Positions 6,224 through 8,379 of a stretch of DNA of 8,379 bases are shown piece by piece. The position numbers and the translations under genes are program-made. Under the pieces are notes generated by a model. That model was not told where the DNA came from, made no database searches, and was given only the letters and a program-made list of their open reading frames with translations. The stretch is from Solirubrobacteraceae bacterium (GTDB taxonomy: Bacteria; Actinomycetota; Thermoleophilia; Solirubrobacterales; Solirubrobacteraceae), in assembly GCA_025935735.1 (NCBI GenBank), contig JAICUS010000245.1, forward strand, positions 1 through 8,379, in the 5' to 3' direction. Numbering within the stretch: position 1 is the first letter of the stretch; each line of letters begins with the position of its first letter.

Positions 6224-6994
6224 TCAGCGCGCGGTCGCCCGCGCCCCGAAGTGCCAGGCCAGGACTCGACGCTCGACGAGCGTGAAGACGGCGTTGAACA
6301 GGTATCCGAGCAGGCCGAGCAGCAGGATGCCCGACCACATCGCGGTGATCGCGAACGACCGCTGCGACTGCAGGACGAAGTAGCCGATCCCGTTCGTGCT
6401 GGCCACCATCTCGCTGATCACCATGAGGATCAGCGAGAGCGAGAGCGAGGTGCGCATGCCGGCGGCGATCTGCGGCGCCGCGGCCGGCAGGACCACGTAG
6501 CGCAGCCGGTCCAGCGCGCCGATGCGGTACACGCGCGTGGTGTCGAGCAGCGTGGGCTCGACGCCCGCCACCCCGTCGATCGCGTTCAGCAGGACCGGGA
6601 ACACGCACACGATCGCGATCAGGAACACCTTCGCGTCGTCTTTCACTCCCAGGATCAGGATCGTGAACGGGATCAATGCCGGTGCCGGGATTGCGCGCAA
6701 GAACTCGATCAATGGTGTTGACATTCGGCGCAGCGCGGGGCGCTGGCCGAGCACGACGCCGAGCCCGATGCCCACGATCACGGCGAGGAGGTAGCCGATC
6801 GCCAGCCGGACGAGGCTGGGGACGACGTCGGAGCCGAAGCGGCTGAACAGCCACGTGTCCCTGAAGGCCTTCAGCACCTCGCGCAGCGGCGGGTAGTAGT
6901 AGCTCTGCGCGCCGTCGCTCCACACCCAGATCAGCGCGACGACGACCACCGGCGCGGCGATCTCCGCGGCGACCAGCAGCGTGCGCCGGCTCAC
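6224..6994 (-). CDS. NitT/TauT-type ABC transporter permease (second of two)
   Basis: Membrane subunit of 256 residues in the SsuC/TauC branch of the BPD-transport superfamily. Hydrophobic segments lie at about 9-26, 59-83, 103-117, 122-142, 183-200 and 217-240. The hallmark stretch PLIEFLRAIPAPALIPFTIL is at 94-113 and the coupling loop, which starts DTTRVYRIGALDRLRYVVLP, at about 151-174. The GTG start (6994) overlaps the TGA of the preceding permease (GTGA), so the pair is translationally coupled; the ATPase follows after 15 bases. It is clearly different in sequence from its partner, so a heterodimeric channel is likely, whereas many members of this branch work as homodimers. Codons for residues about 88-122 are unusually rich in A-ending triplets compared with the rest of the gene. 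Family is firm; substrate unknown. Confidence 0.93.
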   Translation of the reverse strand: MSRRTLLVAAEIAAPVVVVALIWVWSDGAQSYYYPPLREVLKAFRDTWLFSRFGSDVVPSLVRLAIGYLLAVIVGIGLGVVLGQRPALRRMSTPLIEFLRAIPAPALIPFTILILGVKDDAKVFLIAIVCVFPVLLNAIDGVAGVEPTLLDTTRVYRIGALDRLRYVVLPAAAPQIAAGMRTSLSLSLILMVISEMVASTNGIGYFVLQSQRSFAITAMWSGILLLGLLGYLFNAVFTLVERRVLAWHFGARATAR

Positions 6995-7809
6995 GCCGTC
7001 GTCTCCCGCTGCGACGGATGCCAGTGCAGCACGCGCCGCTCGCCGAGCGCGAACAGCGTGTTGAGCCCCCAGCCGAGCAGCCCGGTGGTGATGATCAGCG
7101 CGTACATCTCGTCGACCGCGCCGCCCCGCTCGGCCAGGTTGATCGCCCGCCCGAGCCCGGCGGAGCCGATGATCAGCTCGGCCGTGACGGCCAGGATCAG
7201 CGCGGTGGCGGAGGCGATGCGCAGGCCGGTGGCGATGTAGGGCACGGCGCCCATCAGCGTCACGCGCAGGATGCGGTCGGTGCGGCGGATGCGGAACGAG
7301 CGCGCGGTGTCGCGGTGGACGGGGTCGAGGTCGCGCGCGCCGTAGATCGTCTGGATGAGCAGCGGCCAGGTCGAGGCGAACGCGACCAGGAAGACCTTGC
7401 TCTGCAGCCCGGTGCCGTAGACGAGGATGGCCAGCGGGATCAGGGCCACCGACGGGACCGGGCGCAGGAACTCGACGATGGGGCGGGCCGCGTGGTACAG
7501 CACGTCGCTGAACCCCAGCGCGAGCCCCACCGGCACGGCGATGACGATCGCGATCGCCAGCCCGATCGCCCAGCCCTCGAGCGTGTTGAGCACCGCCGTC
7601 CAGTAGTCGCCCTGGCCGAGCAGCCGCACGAGCGCCGCGCCGTCCTTGGTGGCCGGCGGGAAGTACCGGCTCGAGACGATCCCGGCGCGCGACACCAGCT
7701 CGACCAGCGCGACGGCGATGAGCACCCCGAGCCAGGGCAGCGCCCAGCCCGGCACGCGGACCCGCGTGGTCGCGCGCGCCGGGACGCGTGGCGTCGTCGC
7801 GGTGCTCAC
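6991..7809 (-). CDS. NitT/TauT-type ABC transporter permease (first of two)
   Basis: Membrane subunit of 272 residues, same branch as the following permease. After a basic N-terminal tail (about residues 1-20) come hydrophobic segments at about 22-40, 78-100, 119-132, 137-156, 196-215 and 236-256. The hallmark EFLRPVPSVALIPLAILVYG is at 113-132 and the coupling loop DTARSFRIRRTDRILRVTLM begins at 167. GTG 7809 is the likely start, but it has no good Shine-Dalgarno sequence; GTG at residue 19 is an alternative that would remove the Arg-rich tail. It is the first transporter gene after the regulator, and a 170-base gap with promoter-like features precedes it. The TGA overlaps the next GTG. No periplasmic binding protein lies next to it, so what it imports cannot be told. 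Confidence 0.93.
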   Translation of the reverse strand: MSTATTPRVPARATTRVRVPGWALPWLGVLIAVALVELVSRAGIVSSRYFPPATKDGAALVRLLGQGDYWTAVLNTLEGWAIGLAIAIVIAVPVGLALGFSDVLYHAARPIVEFLRPVPSVALIPLAILVYGTGLQSKVFLVAFASTWPLLIQTIYGARDLDPVHRDTARSFRIRRTDRILRVTLMGAVPYIATGLRIASATALILAVTAELIIGSAGLGRAINLAERGGAVDEMYALIITTGLLGWGLNTLFALGERRVLHWHPSQRETTA

Positions 7810-7831
7810 GCCCTCACTATCTCAACCGAGG

Positions 7832-7853
7832 TCGACGAAGGTCCCGGCGTCGA
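7832..7853. promoter_or_regulatory. Inverted repeat TCGACG-N10-CGTCGA, candidate operator
   Basis: Two perfect six-base arms (7832-7837 and 7848-7853) separated by ten bases lie 23 bases upstream of the first NitT/TauT permease start. They overlap the weak -10 candidate, so a bound repressor could block transcription. The neighbouring GntR/FCD protein is the natural candidate; this is inference. Confidence 0.35.
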
Positions 7854-7878
7854 TAGATCATGCTAGAAGGACTGTCAC
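7850..7878 (-). promoter_or_regulatory. Possible promoter of the NitT/TauT-type operon
   Basis: On the minus strand GTGACA (7878-7873, one mismatch to the -35 consensus) and TATCGA (7855-7850, weak -10) are 17 bases apart. The surrounding 7854-7906 is conspicuously AT-richer than the rest of the window. Predicted transcripts would have a leader of about 35 bases before GTG 7809. The -10 match is poor, so confidence is low. Confidence 0.3.
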
Positions 7879-7882
7879 CAAA

Positions 7883-7906
7883 ATCGTTCCCACTCCTTGT
7901 AACGAT
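7883..7906. promoter_or_regulatory. Inverted repeat ATCGTT-N12-AACGAT, candidate regulator site
   Basis: Perfect six-base arms at 7883-7888 and 7901-7906 flank a 12-base AT-richer centre, just upstream of the possible -35 of the transporter operon. Dyad sites of this size suit dimeric GntR or other HTH regulators. It is not established which protein binds here. Confidence 0.4.
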
Positions 7907-7979
7907 GCGGGCGGGGTGGCGGACGACGGGCGGCGCGGCCGCGGCGACGAGTGGCGCGCGCCGGCGCGGGCGGGGGCGG

Positions 7980-8379
7980 CTAGATCGCTATGCGGTCGGG
8001 GCCGGCGACGTCGGACAGCGCGCCGGCCACGTGGGTCAGGTGCGTGCGCATCGCCTGCTCGGCGCCGTCGCGGTCGCCGGCGGCGATCGCGCCGACGATC
8101 TCGCCGTGCTCCTCGAGCGACTTGGTGGAGCGGCCCGGGGCGAGCACGGTGCGGAACTGGAAGCGCACGACCTGGGAATGCAGCCGCGAGCAGATGTCGA
8201 GAGCGACCTCGTGGCGGGAGATCTCGAGGATGCGGCGGTGCAGCACGGCGTTGCGCTCGGACATGGCCAGCAGCTCGCCGGCGCGCTGCAGGCGCTCCAT
8301 CTCGGCCACGTGGCTGCGCAGCTCGCTGACGTCCGGCTGGGTGCGCCGCAGCGCGGCGTAGCCGGCGGCCAGCGACTCC
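7980..8379 (-). CDS. GntR/FadR-family transcriptional regulator, FCD effector domain (5' partial)
   Basis: Ligand-sensing C-terminal part of a FadR-type repressor, about 132 residues visible; the DNA-binding N-terminus lies beyond base 8379. The frame is open to the window edge (ESLAAGYAALRRTQPDVSEL...), so the GTG at 8309 is internal. The all-helical FCD pattern is clear: NAVLHRRILEISRHEVA, then EEHGEIVGAIAAGDRDGAEQ, then AMRTHLTHV, ending in TAG. FCD proteins usually bind a metal through an Asp and three His residues. The three histidines are here (LHRR, EEHGE, RTHL), but the Asp of the usual D-x-x-F-H is Asn. Members commonly sense small organic acids. It reads in the same direction as the transporter genes downstream, so it probably controls them, either as part of the operon or through the promoter-like gap. 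Confidence 0.9.
   Translation of the reverse strand, partial: ESLAAGYAALRRTQPDVSELRSHVAEMERLQRAGELLAMSERNAVLHRRILEISRHEVALDICSRLHSQVVRFQFRTVLAPGRSTKSLEEHGEIVGAIAAGDRDGAEQAMRTHLTHVAGALSDVAGPDRIAI

Noticed and set aside
4976..6721. A 581-codon open frame on the plus strand
   Set aside because: It is antisense to the ATPase and permease, of low complexity, with no recognisable domain; expected by chance at this GC content.
6718..6723. Exact TTGACA on the plus strand inside a permease gene
   Set aside because: No acceptable -10 element lies 16-18 bases downstream, so it is not called as a promoter.
5034..6923. A 629-codon open frame on the minus strand running through the ATPase and permease
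   Set aside because: It is an out-of-frame shadow rich in Arg/Ala/Pro; the true proteins in other frames have intact ABC motifs. Only its last part coincides with the start of the small GntR gene.
7957..7968. Perfect 12-bp palindrome CGCGCCGGCGCG just after the FCD regulator
   Set aside because: It is short, has no loop and sits in very GC-rich DNA; too likely by chance to call a terminator.

Overview
The window is high-GC DNA with GTG starts, four-base start/stop overlaps and codons ending almost always in G or C. This fits a soil-type actinobacterium or a related high-GC lineage such as Thermoleophilia; the sequence alone does not fix the genus. I found no rRNA, tRNA, insertion sequence, CRISPR array or phage gene.

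Left half, + strand (1-4664): a tightly packed carbohydrate-uptake operon. It encodes the C-terminal part of an extracellular sugar-binding protein (1-1104, N-terminus off the window), two CUT1-type membrane permeases (1101-2012 and 2017-2826), and a cytoplasmic GH127-family glycosidase (2823-4664), the family of beta-L-arabinofuranosidases. All five catalytic or zinc-site residues expected for GH127 can be found. The simplest reading is import of an arabinofuranose-containing (or related) oligosaccharide and its hydrolysis in the cytoplasm. No ATPase for this transporter is in view, so it probably uses a shared MsiK/MsmK-type ATPase encoded elsewhere.

Middle (4665-5185): 521 bases with no credible gene, between two convergent operons. 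It carries a perfect 15-bp stem with a 7-base loop (4735-4771), the likely terminator of the sugar operon.

Right half, - strand (8379 down to 5186): a second transport operon. From upstream to downstream it has the FCD effector domain of a GntR/FadR-type regulator (7980-8379, N-terminus off the window), a short AT-rich promoter-like gap with two inverted repeats, two different NitT/TauT/SsuC-type permeases (7809-6991 and 6994-6224), their ATPase (6208-5402), and a tiny GntR-type winged-helix gene (5405-5186) that can only be read with one frameshift. No substrate-binding protein for this system is visible, so its substrate is unknown.

Most of the window is ordinary accessory metabolism. The parts that most deserve a second look are the frameshifted HTH-only regulator at the end of the ABC operon, the perfect palindromes at 1121-1140 and 4735-4771, the candidate operators at 7832-7906, and a local patch of anomalous codon usage inside one permease (about 6629-6730).
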